A stretch of 64,000 bases of DNA, from assembly GCA_945787845.1 (NCBI GenBank), contig CALZJH010000008.1, positions 135,496 to 199,495 on the forward strand. Direction: 5' to 3'. Of the stretch, positions 23,872-30,235 are shown in pieces. The notes under the pieces were generated by a model that saw only the letters and a program-made list of their open reading frames with translations, had not been told where the DNA came from and did not search any database. This stretch comes from an uncultured Woeseiaceae bacterium (GTDB taxonomy: Bacteria; Pseudomonadota; Gammaproteobacteria; Steroidobacterales; Woeseiaceae). Each line of letters begins with the position of its first letter. Positions within the stretch are counted from its first letter, which is position 1. Position numbers and translations under genes: made by a program.

Positions 23872-23973
23872 ACCTAGCAAGGCGCTGCACTGTGTCGCCC
23901 GGTTATCTGTCACGGCCCTTGCATCCGCAACGGCCGCGCCAGATACTGGTCGCCAGTTAGCTTGACGTTAGTC
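23872..23973 (+). repeat. attC site 3 (altered inverse core)
   Basis: Type A, 102 bases. The inverse core is ACCTAGC rather than RYYYAAC, and the central stem is different (GGCCCTTGC-ATCC-GCAACGGCC), keeping the pairing through changes on both sides. Core GTTAGTC is intact at 23967-23973. Confidence 0.88.
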
Positions 23974-23978
23974 GTCAC

Positions 23979-24012
23979 TTGACATGCCCTACAGTGTAGT
24001 TACAATGTCGTT
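23979..24012 (+). promoter_or_regulatory. brnTA promoter with internal palindromic operator
   Basis: -35 TTGACA at 23979-23984, 16-base spacer, -10 TACAAT at 24001-24006. The spacer holds CTACA-G-TGTAG (23989-23999), a perfect 5-bp inverted repeat, in the right place for repression by the BrnA/BrnT complex. The -10 box ends six bases before the ATG, so the transcript would start at or near the start codon (leaderless). Confidence 0.75.
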
Positions 24013-24306
24013 ATGAGTGACATCACGTACGAGTGGAACTCCCGCAAAGCATCAGAAAATGCCCGAAAGCACGGCGTTTCTTTTGACGAGGCAAAGTCTG
24101 CTTTTCTTGATGAGAATGCTCGGCTAATTGCCGACGACGAGCATTCTAACGATGAAGATCGATTCATCTTGCTTGGTCTCAGCGTTCAACTCCGTTTACT
24201 CGTCGTCGTACATTGTTACAGGGAAAGTGACAATGTCATTCGCATCATCTCGGCAAGGAAGGCCGATCGAATTGAGCGCCGCCAATATTCCGAGTTCTTG
24301 TCATGA
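24013..24306 (+). CDS. brnT: BrnT family toxin
   Basis: A 97-aa toxin of the BrnT family, a RelE-fold ribonuclease that arrests translation in type II toxin-antitoxin systems. Family hallmarks are YEWNSRKASENARKHGVSFDEA at the N terminus, then IADDEHSNDEDRFILLG, and the C-terminal RIISARKADRIERRQY. The antitoxin gene overlaps the last four bases. Toxin first and antitoxin second is the normal brnTA order. No ribosome binding site is visible because the -10 box lies directly upstream. As a cassette this pair can stabilise the array by addiction. Confidence 0.93.
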   Translation: MSDITYEWNSRKASENARKHGVSFDEAKSAFLDENARLIADDEHSNDEDRFILLGLSVQLRLLVVVHCYRESDNVIRIISARKADRIERRQYSEFLS

Positions 24307-24515
24307 AGAAACGCTACGACTTTTCGAAATCCGTAAAGAACCCCTACCTCAAGAAGCCGAAAAAGCAGCTCACTATCCGGCTTGACGAAGATACGATTGA
24401 GTACTTTCGTTCCCTAGCTGAGGAAAGTGGAATCCCATATCAGAGCCTGATCAATCTATACTTGCGAGATTGTGCGGCAGAGAACAAAAAACTCCATATG
24501 AATTGGAGCAGGTGA
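24303..24515 (+). CDS. brnA: BrnA family antitoxin
   Basis: A 70-aa antitoxin. The first half (KKRYDFSKSVKNPYLKKPKK) is the toxin-binding arm and the second half (QLTIRLDEDTIEYFRSLAEESG then YQSLINLYLRD) is a ribbon-helix-helix DNA-binding domain. BrnA neutralises BrnT and represses the shared promoter. ATG 24303 overlaps the brnT stop in the ATGA arrangement. The stop codon is one base from the attC 4 inverse core, showing how tightly the cassette is packed. Confidence 0.92.
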   Translation: MKKRYDFSKSVKNPYLKKPKKQLTIRLDEDTIEYFRSLAEESGIPYQSLINLYLRDCAAENKKLHMNWSR

Positions 24516-24516
24516 C

Positions 24517-24618
24517 AACTAACAAGGCGCTGCACTGTGCCTCCTGGCTATCTGTCATCTTTCTTGCATTCGCAAGAAAGATGACAGATACCGGTCGCAA
24601 GTTAGCTTAACGTTAGGC
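24517..24618 (+). repeat. attC site 4 (perfect central stem)
   Basis: Type A. Inverse core AACTAAC, core GTTAGGC at 24612-24618. Unlike the other copies the central part is a perfect 19-bp inverted repeat: 24549-24567 pairs with 24572-24590 around an ATTC loop. Confidence 0.93.
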
Positions 24619-24632
24619 AGCGTTCGAGTTCG

Positions 24633-24947
24633 CTACGAAATTGTGCGACCTAGTTCTTTCTTAGAGGCGCCAAGCGCAAGTAGCGACTTCATCAGCAAAT
24701 CGATAGATACGGTTGGGTCCCCGGCCTCCATCTTTGCAACGCGCGACTGACTGGACTCAATGGCGTCGGCGAGTTGCTTTTGAGTCAGTCTTTTTCGTAC
24801 CCGCAGTTGTTTTAACTCCCGGCTTAAGGCGAGTTTCATCTCAACGTAGGCGACTTCCTCAGCAGAAAGGTCCAGAAACTCGGCAACGCTTCCAGTCTTC
24901 CAGCCTCGCTTTGCAAGTTTTGCCTTCTTTCGTTTATCCATTGTCAT
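24633..24947 (-). CDS. XRE-family antitoxin (HigA-like)
   Basis: A 104-aa antitoxin with a helix-turn-helix in its C-terminal half (LTQKQLADAIESSQSRVAKMEAG). It pairs with the upstream Gp49/HigB-type toxin, neutralises it and very likely binds the palindrome at 25278-25295. The gene overlaps the toxin end by 14 bases; a second ATG two codons later would reduce this to eight. It runs against the array direction, with its own promoter, and its 3' end is near the attC 4 core. Confidence 0.9.
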   Translation of the reverse strand: MTMDKRKKAKLAKRGWKTGSVAEFLDLSAEEVAYVEMKLALSRELKQLRVRKRLTQKQLADAIESSQSRVAKMEAGDPTVSIDLLMKSLLALGASKKELGRTIS

Positions 24948-25266
24948 AGTCTCTAAATCGCCCCTTACCGGTGTCGATAATCCTCTTCGGCGTCTTTCCT
25001 GTCTTCTTAGAGAAGACCTCGGCTATAACGATCGCGTCTGCATCAATTCGGTACACGATTCGCCAACTTAGATCATCATCAGGGATTCGAAGCTCGTGAC
25101 ATCGCCGACCAATTGAGGGCATCGGTCGAGAATGCGGCAGAGAAACTTTGTCACCCTGTTGCAGGAGCCGCAGGAGAAACCCCGCCTGGAGCCTGGCTAG
25201 CTTGGACATAGGTGGCGTCTTAACCTCGCCATGCATCCATACCAGCGGCTTATCCTTTGGGCTCAT
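24934..25266 (-). CDS. Type II toxin, phage-derived Gp49-like / HigB family
   Basis: A 110-aa RelE-superfamily toxin. The N terminus KPLVWMHGEVKTPP, the central LRLLQQGDKVSLPHSRPMPSIG and the WRIVYRIDADAIVIAEVFSKKT strand region match the Gp49-like HigB toxins that cut mRNA on the ribosome. Start ATG at 25266 is supported by the family N terminus. Its -10 box is seven bases upstream, so the mRNA would be leaderless. Toxin precedes antitoxin, as is usual for hig loci. It is the first of two genes in this antisense cassette. Confidence 0.92.
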   Translation of the reverse strand: MSPKDKPLVWMHGEVKTPPMSKLARLQAGFLLRLLQQGDKVSLPHSRPMPSIGRRCHELRIPDDDLSWRIVYRIDADAIVIAEVFSKKTGKTPKRIIDTGKGRFRDYDNG

Positions 25267-25273
25267 GGAAACC

Positions 25274-25302
25274 AGTATATGTCAGAAATGACATACTGTA
25301 AA
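25274..25302 (-). promoter_or_regulatory. Promoter and operator of the HigBA-type cassette
   Basis: On the minus strand: -35 TTTACA (25302-25297), 17-base spacer, -10 TATACT (25279-25274). The spacer contains TATGTCA-GAAA-TGACATA (25278-25295), a perfect 7-bp inverted repeat that overlaps the -10 box by two bases, a typical HigA autoregulation site. The -10 box ends seven bases before the toxin ATG. Confidence 0.78.
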
Positions 25303-25308
25303 TACGCA

Positions 25309-25409
25309 GATTAACAAGGCGCTGCACTGCGCCTCCTGGCTATCTGTCACCCTTCTTGCATTCGCAAGAAGGCCGCCAGATACTGGTCGCATTTAGCTTA
25401 ACGTTAGTC
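25309..25409 (+). repeat. attC site 5
   Basis: Type A, 101 bases. Inverse core GATTAAC, core GTTAGTC at 25403-25409, stem CTTCTTGC-ATTC-GCAAGAAG with a base pair change on both sides relative to the other copies. It lies just upstream of the antisense toxin promoter. Confidence 0.92.
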
Positions 25410-25470
25410 ATCAGCAGAATCATTGCGGGAGCTCCAACGACCGCTGCGTATCCGAAAGCAGCCGTTCGAG
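25403..25470 (+). repeat. Shared cassette leader, copy 1
   Basis: The 68 bases starting at the attC 5 core align with 28132-28198 at the start of another cassette, with only about a dozen differences, including the common AGCAGAATCAT and GTATCCGAAAGCAGCCGTTCG. It is non-coding. It may be a promoter or leader, or a scar of a common source. Confidence 0.75.
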
Positions 25471-25490
25471 TGTTAGAATATTGAGCGACT

Positions 25491-25516
25491 GCTACTGACC
25501 CTTACCGGACGGTCGC
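25491..25516. repeat. Interspersed motif, copy 1
   Basis: GCTACTGACCC-TTACC-GGACGGTCGC, related to the copies at 26247, 28943 and 29676. The TGACC and GGTC ends are partly self-complementary. It occurs only in non-coding cassette DNA. Confidence 0.55.
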
Positions 25517-25545
25517 GTAACCCCGCTGAATCTCACTTCATCGCT

Positions 25546-26184
25546 ATGATTGGACACAGACTACGACTGCAATTATTGGTCGGAACCCAAACCGCCCTAA
25601 TCATCGCGACCAAAATTTACGAGCGAATACACGGAGCGCCAGAGCAGTTTTGGGTCAGTTGGACATACTGGCTGCCGATGGCCTTCGGTATCTTTCTTGC
25701 CTTGTATATCTACCGGCTTCGCTGCCGAACTTGTCATGCACATCAGGTGATGCGTGGTGCTTCTATCTTCGATTTGCGATGGCCAGATGAGCGATGCTAC
25801 TCGTGCAGCTCACCAATGACAGGATCTACGGAGGAAGCTGAACCTATAGAAAGCCATACGAAACCACGCGTTAGGACTAGCAACGATCCTGAGTTTTGGA
25901 AGAAAGCCAAGCGGCGACGAAATCTATTCTTTTACGTGTGGGCGGGGTGGCTGCTAGCGGGTTTTCCCTTGACCACTTTTTATACATGGTTGCTGTATCC
26001 GGCTGACCAAATGACGGCCGGGATGGCAGCATTGGCTACATGGGGCGCATTTTGGTACTGGACCCTCTACTACCTCACTCGCTTGCGGTGCGTTGAGTGT
26101 GGGGAGAAAGCGTTTCGTCATCCGTTTTTCTTAATGCGCCATGCCAGATGTTCGAATTGCGGCGTGATCCGGAAAGCTGGCTGA
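25546..26184 (+). CDS. Membrane protein with two duplicated CxxC zinc-ribbon units
   Basis: A 212-aa protein, no named family. Two similar halves are visible. Each has hydrophobic helices ending in a YxxRLRC motif, then C-x2-C and a second C-x2-C about 30 residues later: RCRTC near residue 60 with CYSC near 85, and RCVEC near residue 183 with CSNC near 204. Four cysteines per half suggest two zinc-binding domains on the same side of the membrane. About four membrane segments are likely (residues 10-25, 38-57, 125-148, 160-178). The leader of 136 bases upstream contains two repeats shared with other cassettes. Confidence 0.7.
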   Translation: MIGHRLRLQLLVGTQTALIIATKIYERIHGAPEQFWVSWTYWLPMAFGIFLALYIYRLRCRTCHAHQVMRGASIFDLRWPDERCYSCSSPMTGSTEEAEPIESHTKPRVRTSNDPEFWKKAKRRRNLFFYVWAGWLLAGFPLTTFYTWLLYPADQMTAGMAALATWGAFWYWTLYYLTRLRCVECGEKAFRHPFFLMRHARCSNCGVIRKAG

Positions 26185-26246
26185 AACACCGACTGGCTGG
26201 TAGTGGCCGTAAGCCGCCGCCCAAGTGCTAGCATCGTGACTAACTC

Positions 26247-26269
26247 CTATTGACTCAAACCGGACTTTC
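26247..26269. repeat. Interspersed motif, copy 2
   Basis: CTATTGACTCAAACCGGACTTTC, a diverged copy of the element at 25491 and 28943, in the 94-base gap between the two genes of this cassette. Confidence 0.45.
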
Positions 26270-26278
26270 AGAGGTTCA

Positions 26279-26566
26279 ATGAAGATCAGCGGTATTCAAT
26301 ACTACTGGACAATCGCTATCGGGCTAATAGTCGGGTTAATCCTCGCCGTCATGATCGGATTCGGAAACGGAATCCAAACCAACGACCCCCTAATCGCAGT
26401 TCCTATGGCCGCTGCGTTCCTCTACGCAGCAGTCGCTACGTTTGTCGTTTTGTTAGAGATTCGCGACCGATTTGGTCTTGGTGCTGCCGTTCTTGCGGCG
26501 ATACTCGCTCCAGCAATCCTTGTGTACTGGTTCAGGCGAATTGACGGAATACCGAGCGACTGCTAA
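26279..26566 (+). CDS. Small membrane protein (cassette gene)
   Basis: A 95-aa protein with three hydrophobic segments, about residues 8-30, 40-60 and 65-85, and a short charged C-terminal tail. It has no recognisable family. It lies between the zinc-ribbon membrane gene and attC 6 without an attC between them, so both genes share a cassette or a site has been lost. Confidence 0.65.
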   Translation: MKISGIQYYWTIAIGLIVGLILAVMIGFGNGIQTNDPLIAVPMAAAFLYAAVATFVVLLEIRDRFGLGAAVLAAILAPAILVYWFRRIDGIPSDC

Positions 26567-26657
26567 CGGCCGCAAGCAGCCCGTACGTTTGGCAACATTC
26601 CTTGCTCCTGAAATTCCGCTTTTGGCAAACGAAGCCACTCGCATGGTGCATGGCGCT

Positions 26658-26759
26658 GACTAACAAGGCGCTGCACTGTGCCGCCTGGCTATCTGTCATC
26701 TTTCTTGCATTCGCAAGAAAGCCGCCAGATACTGGTCGCAAGTTAGCTTAACGTTAGGA
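26658..26759 (+). repeat. attC site 6
   Basis: Type A, 102 bases; inverse core GACTAAC, core GTTAGGA at 26753-26759. The bases after the crossover point (TTAGGAGG) supply a Shine-Dalgarno sequence to the next gene. Confidence 0.93.
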
Positions 26760-26770
26760 GGTACTAGAGC

Positions 26771-27085
26771 ATGGAGAAAATTACAGATCCTCTTGCTGAT
26801 AGGCAGCCGGACCACGTCGGCTCGTTCTCGGAAACACTTTCAAGAGTAGAAATATCCGCGGGCGTTCTCATAATAGTAGTAGCTTTTGGCGCTGTGATTC
26901 TTCGACGTTTCGGGCTCGCTCCCGAAGTGCATGGAATTTGGGGACTGTCATCAATGTTGTTCGGTTGGCTAGGCCTAACATTGATTTTGGCCGGCGGAGG
27001 AATTCGGAAGTACCGAGCAATGCCATACGTCATGCACCTCCCGCTGGTCATTTGGTTAGCCGTTGTTGCCTTGGCTTTTGCATGA
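26771..27085 (+). CDS. Small membrane protein (cassette gene)
   Basis: A 104-aa protein: a polar N-terminal 25 residues, then three membrane helices at about 29-46, 58-78 and 86-103. No family recognised. Its ribosome binding site AGGAGGT (26756-26762) overlaps the attC 6 core, eight bases before the ATG, so the expression signal lies right at the recombination joint. Confidence 0.72.
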   Translation: MEKITDPLADRQPDHVGSFSETLSRVEISAGVLIIVVAFGAVILRRFGLAPEVHGIWGLSSMLFGWLGLTLILAGGGIRKYRAMPYVMHLPLVIWLAVVALAFA

Positions 27086-27111
27086 TTTGTCGTGTAGCTA
27101 ACCTAGGTGCT

Positions 27112-27213
27112 TTCTAACAAGGCGCTGCATTGTGCCTCCTGGCTATCTGTCAGCTTTCTTGCAGTCGCAAGAAAGCCGCCAGATACTGGTCGCAAGTTAG
27201 CTAAACGTTAGGC
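27112..27213 (+). repeat. attC site 7
   Basis: Type A, 102 bases; inverse core TTCTAAC, core GTTAGGC at 27207-27213; stem loop reads AGTC instead of ATTC. Confidence 0.92.
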
Positions 27214-27281
27214 TGACTGGGTTGTGGTTGTGGATTGGCTCACGTTTAGCTTCTAGCGCACTCGGTTTAGGAGGGGTGGTC

Positions 27282-28031
27282 ATGCGAAATCCATTTGCCC
27301 CCGGTGTCGGCGGAGTCCTCAGCGCAGATATTGCGGTGCCGGAGCATGAGCGGGAACTCAGCTTCTACTCACAGATCCTGACTACTGGGAGCGCCCCACT
27401 GTGGCGTGACGATCTGACCAACAATCGCGGCACACCGGTCATCGGCTTGGGGGCACGCTCCCCTGAATACGAGAACCTCCCGTTGCAATGGATGCCGCAC
27501 TTCCAGGTTCTCGACGTTGGTGCCAGCGTGGCGCGCGCCCTCGAACTTGGTGGCAGCGAGCTAATGCACGGCAAGGGCGACGACGGTCAAAGCCAGTGGG
27601 CCGTACTTGTAGATCCTATGGGTGCTGCATTCGGTGTAATCCCCGTCGTTGACGATGAATCGGGCGCCGCAGCCCAATTTGAAAGTGTTGGTCGTATTTC
27701 TTGGCTGACGCTTGTGGTTTCGGACGTCTCGTCGACGTGCGAGTTTTATAAACAGGTCGTCGGATGGTCGACAGCCTCTGCCGACGTTGCCGGCGGATTC
27801 GAAATGCGGCGACCCGACGGTGTGTCTGCGGCGACAATCAGCCATGCGGGCGGTGATAACGAGGGGATCCCATCCGTCTGGATACTTAGTCTGCCTGTCG
27901 ATGACTTCGAGGAGAGTCTTCGACTCGTCCGCGACGGTGGCGGTGAGATCATCAAGGGATCGACCGACGCTGGACACGCCGTCGTTCGAGACCCGATCGG
28001 TGTTTGCATAGCGTTGCAAGCCAAGAAGTGA
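27282..28031 (+). CDS. VOC family protein, two domains (cassette gene)
   Basis: A 249-aa vicinal-oxygen-chelate protein, two glyoxalase-like halves at residues 8-120 and 132-248. The second half has the typical GRISWLTLVVSDVSSTCEFYKQVVGW start and both end with an RDPxG or DPMG turn (VDPMGAAFGVI, RDPIGVCIALQ). Substrate unknown; relatives include CFP32-type proteins and antibiotic-binding proteins, so resistance is possible but unproved. ATG 27282 follows a clear GGAGGGG ribosome binding site; the open frame begins earlier. Confidence 0.88.
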   Translation: MRNPFAPGVGGVLSADIAVPEHERELSFYSQILTTGSAPLWRDDLTNNRGTPVIGLGARSPEYENLPLQWMPHFQVLDVGASVARALELGGSELMHGKGDDGQSQWAVLVDPMGAAFGVIPVVDDESGAAAQFESVGRISWLTLVVSDVSSTCEFYKQVVGWSTASADVAGGFEMRRPDGVSAATISHAGGDNEGIPSVWILSLPVDDFEESLRLVRDGGGEIIKGSTDAGHAVVRDPIGVCIALQAKK

Positions 28032-28040
28032 TGCGCAGCG

Positions 28041-28138
28041 GCCTAACAAGAGCTTGCAGCCGACAATCGCGTCTGTCACACCTTGTGCTGACGCACAAAC
28101 TGCGCCAGCCACGCTTGCAGATGAAGCCAACGTTAGGC
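28041..28138 (+). repeat. attC site 8 (different family, type B)
   Basis: Inverse core GCCTAAC (28041), L'' GCTTGCA, L' TGAAGC and core GTTAGGC (28132-28138). L'' and L' pair except for one unpaired G, the extrahelical base expected in attC. The middle differs completely from the type A sites, with its own GTGCTGACGCAC stem. Confidence 0.87.
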
Positions 28139-28198
28139 AGCAGCAGAATCATCGCCGAACCCCAACGACCGCTTTGTATCCGAAAGCAGCCGTTCGTA
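28132..28198 (+). repeat. Shared cassette leader, copy 2
   Basis: Second copy of the leader at 25403-25470, again beginning exactly at the attC core, although this core belongs to a different attC type. Confidence 0.75.
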
Positions 28199-28212
28199 AA
28201 TAGGAGACGAGA

Positions 28213-28845
28213 ATGAGACCGTTGCTGATCTTTGTGGGCATCTTGCTCTCCTTTCCCGCCGGGTCTGATCAGTCATTGAACTCTCGAGACCAGGCCGGCT
28301 ACGCAGACGAGCCGATAATTGGCGGGCCCTGTGAAGGTTGCGAATTGGTATTCGTCGGCCTACCAGAAAATCCCACTTCAACAGCACGAATTGGTCCACC
28401 CGATGAGCCTGGCGAGCCAATGCTCATCGAGGGTACGGTGCGCACGTTGGGCGGGAATCTGGCAGAAGGGATTATCGTCTACGCCTATCAGACTGACCAA
28501 GAAGGTATCTACCCTGTTGCCGCTACTCGACATGGTCGTTTGCGAGGCTGGGCGAAAACTGATGAAAATGGATATTACGGATTCAATACAGTTCGACCTG
28601 GGACGTACCCTTCTCGGGACCTTCCGCAACATGTGCACATGCACGTAATCGAGCCTGGTGTAGGAACATATTACATAGACGATATTCTTTTCAGCGATGA
28701 TTCTTTACTCACATCTGAGCGTCTCAGTCAGCTACAGGAGGGACGCGGTGGAGACGGCCTGGCAAATCCGAAAAAAGAGTCGGGTGTCGGCTGGAAAGTG
28801 CGACGCGATATCACGCTTGGATTGAATATTTCCGGCTACCAATGA
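28213..28845 (+). CDS. Exported intradiol ring-cleavage dioxygenase-like protein
   Basis: A 210-aa protein with an N-terminal signal peptide, then the motif GGPCEGCELVFVG found in exported intradiol-dioxygenase-fold proteins. The beta-sandwich core follows, with LIEGTVRTLGG, a tyrosine in VYAYQTDQEGIY, RGWAKTDENGYYGFNTVRPGTYP, HVHMHV and the final RDITLGLNI. The tyrosine and histidine ligands of the non-haem iron seem present (Tyr in YAYQ, Tyr in PGTYP, HVHMH). Classical members open catechol rings; the natural substrate of exported versions is unknown. SD GGAGACGAG lies before the ATG. Confidence 0.88.
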   Translation: MRPLLIFVGILLSFPAGSDQSLNSRDQAGYADEPIIGGPCEGCELVFVGLPENPTSTARIGPPDEPGEPMLIEGTVRTLGGNLAEGIIVYAYQTDQEGIYPVAATRHGRLRGWAKTDENGYYGFNTVRPGTYPSRDLPQHVHMHVIEPGVGTYYIDDILFSDDSLLTSERLSQLQEGRGGDGLANPKKESGVGWKVRRDITLGLNISGYQ

Positions 28846-28942
28846 CCACTTTTGGCCGGGTCCAGCCAGTCACCTGGGATATGAACGAGCGGCTGGTTTA
28901 CTGCGCATTCCAGCCGGTCGATTAGTCTGGGTTACAATGACG

Positions 28943-28968
28943 GCTACTGACCCAAAGCGGACGGTCGC
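28943..28968. repeat. Interspersed motif, copy 3
   Basis: GCTACTGACCC-AAAGC-GGACGGTCGC, identical to the 25491 copy apart from the five central bases, in the non-coding stretch between two cassette genes. Confidence 0.6.
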
Positions 28969-29034
28969 CGCGAGTGGCGCTTGTGTGCCGTTTTTACGAT
29001 GGTAATGCCATCAAGAAACTGGGAGAGTACGATC

Positions 29035-29541
29035 ATGCGACGACTTTCAATTGCTATTTTGGTTCTCTTGTCCGCGTGTGCGAGTATCCCTAGCGATAGT
29101 GACCTCAGCAAACGGAAGGCTAGTTGGCAAGGCGCACCCGTGGTTGAGTTGGTCACAACGTTCGGTGGTCAACCCGGTCTTAAGAAGAAGGACGCTTGGT
29201 ACTGGCAATTCTGGGCAAGTCCAGAAAAAAGAGACAGCTATTTTCAGGAAACTGAGTCTATCTCTCTCTCAGATCCTCCACCGTGTAGAAATTGTGCGCC
29301 TTCCTCGTTAACCGGTTCGCCATCTCCAAGGTCAGCCTACAGTGGTCTTATCGCTGGTGGACCCTCGCCCAAATCTGAAAGTCAACGTCCACCTCTTTGT
29401 ACGTATTTGGTCTACGTCGAGAACGGGACGATTGTCAAACTCAGCACACTGGGCGCGCCTGGCGCTTTCTGCCGTTTCGAGGAGCTGCCGCTGCGCCCCA
29501 ACAAACCCGAACCTGAGGTACGACGCGACTTGATTGACTAG
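29035..29541 (+). CDS. Lipoprotein of unknown function (cassette gene)
   Basis: A 168-aa protein with a lipoprotein signal peptide (MRRLSIAILVLLSAC; lipidated Cys15). The mature part has a conserved-looking KDAWYWQFWAS segment, a Pro/Ser-rich low-complexity middle with a C-x2-C, and a second C-terminal pair of cysteines. ATG 29035 was chosen to start the signal peptide; an earlier in-frame ATG is possible. It resembles small outer-membrane lipoproteins of the SmpA/OmlA size class only in general layout (WYWQF). No attC is recognised between it and the intradiol gene. Confidence 0.68.
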   Translation: MRRLSIAILVLLSACASIPSDSDLSKRKASWQGAPVVELVTTFGGQPGLKKKDAWYWQFWASPEKRDSYFQETESISLSDPPPCRNCAPSSLTGSPSPRSAYSGLIAGGPSPKSESQRPPLCTYLVYVENGTIVKLSTLGAPGAFCRFEELPLRPNKPEPEVRRDLID

Positions 29542-29577
29542 CAATGGCGAGCTGATTGAAACTCTGGCTACCTTGCC

Positions 29578-29758
29578 GACTAACAAGCTCTGCACGTGCC
29601 GCCCGATTCGACCTCATTCCAGTGCCCGCTTCTGGCCGTTAGCAGCCGTTCAAATCCGGTTGATCCTGAGGAATTGAGTGACCGCTTTCGATGAAAGCAG
29701 ACGGTCGTATCACCGACGCCGAGCGTCCGGTTTTCCGTTGGCAGGGCTGTCGTTAGGC
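29578..29758 (+). repeat. attC-like site 9 (long, diverged)
   Basis: Inverse core GACTAAC (29578), L'' GCTCTGC, L' GCAGGGC and core GTTAGGC (29752-29758), 181 bases in all. The boxes pair with one G-T pair. It is not type A. A related interspersed motif (29676-29707) lies inside, which may explain its length. Confidence 0.6.
29676..29707. repeat. Interspersed motif, copy 4 (hairpin form)
   Basis: GACCGCTTTC-GAT-GAAAGC-A-GACGGTC: the arms are largely self-complementary, so this copy folds as a small hairpin. It lies within attC-like site 9 and is related to the 25491 and 28943 elements. Confidence 0.5.
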
Positions 29759-30076
29759 AGCGTGACTGTGATTCCTGAGTATGTCGAAAACCTTCGCGTT
29801 CGGGCAGAAATCGTTACCGTTATCTTTCTCGCCCTGTAGCCATCGTTCACAGACCGACTCAGTCGCACAACTTCGGCAGCGCTGCCGAACTTCTTTCATG
29901 ATGGTCGGGATTTCGCCACTCGTGGCAATTTCGGGATCGAGCCCGACGGCCTCGAGCATCGCCCGCATTCTTCGCTCCGAGTTGACAGCCAAATATCGCC
30001 TGAACCCGAAGATCATGGCAGCTGCAATGCCTACCATCGCCATGGCAGCACCGACCTGAATGATTGACTCGTTCAT
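29753..30076 (-). CDS. DUF6455 family protein (antisense cassette gene)
   Basis: A 107-aa protein: an N-terminal membrane helix (residues 6-28), then RRMRAMLEAVGLDPEIA and a C-terminal cysteine motif (CRSCATESVCERWLQG) ending in FCPNAKVFDIL, the layout of DUF6455 proteins. Four conserved cysteines suggest metal binding. It has a very strong ribosome binding site (AAGGAGGTGA, 6 bases before ATG). It is oriented against the array and its stop codon TAA lies within the core of attC-like site 9. Function unknown. Confidence 0.83.
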   Translation of the reverse strand: MNESIIQVGAAMAMVGIAAAMIFGFRRYLAVNSERRMRAMLEAVGLDPEIATSGEIPTIMKEVRQRCRSCATESVCERWLQGEKDNGNDFCPNAKVFDILRNHSHAA

Positions 30077-30235
30077 GGTTCACCTCCTTCCTAACTATAG
30101 GCCCGAGAGCGAAGATTCGAACTACGTAAATACCGGTGTTCCTGATGACGACCAAGCCACCACAAAAGCGGGGACTGATCCGCTCAGGGTGATCTTCGGA
30201 ACCAATCGCCGCTAGCTCGCATGGCACACGGTACA

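Noticed and set aside
26238-26244. GACTAAC in the gap between 26184 and 26279 as another attC inverse core
   Set aside because: No L'' box, stem or GTTRRRY core follows at a suitable distance, so a site is not supported.
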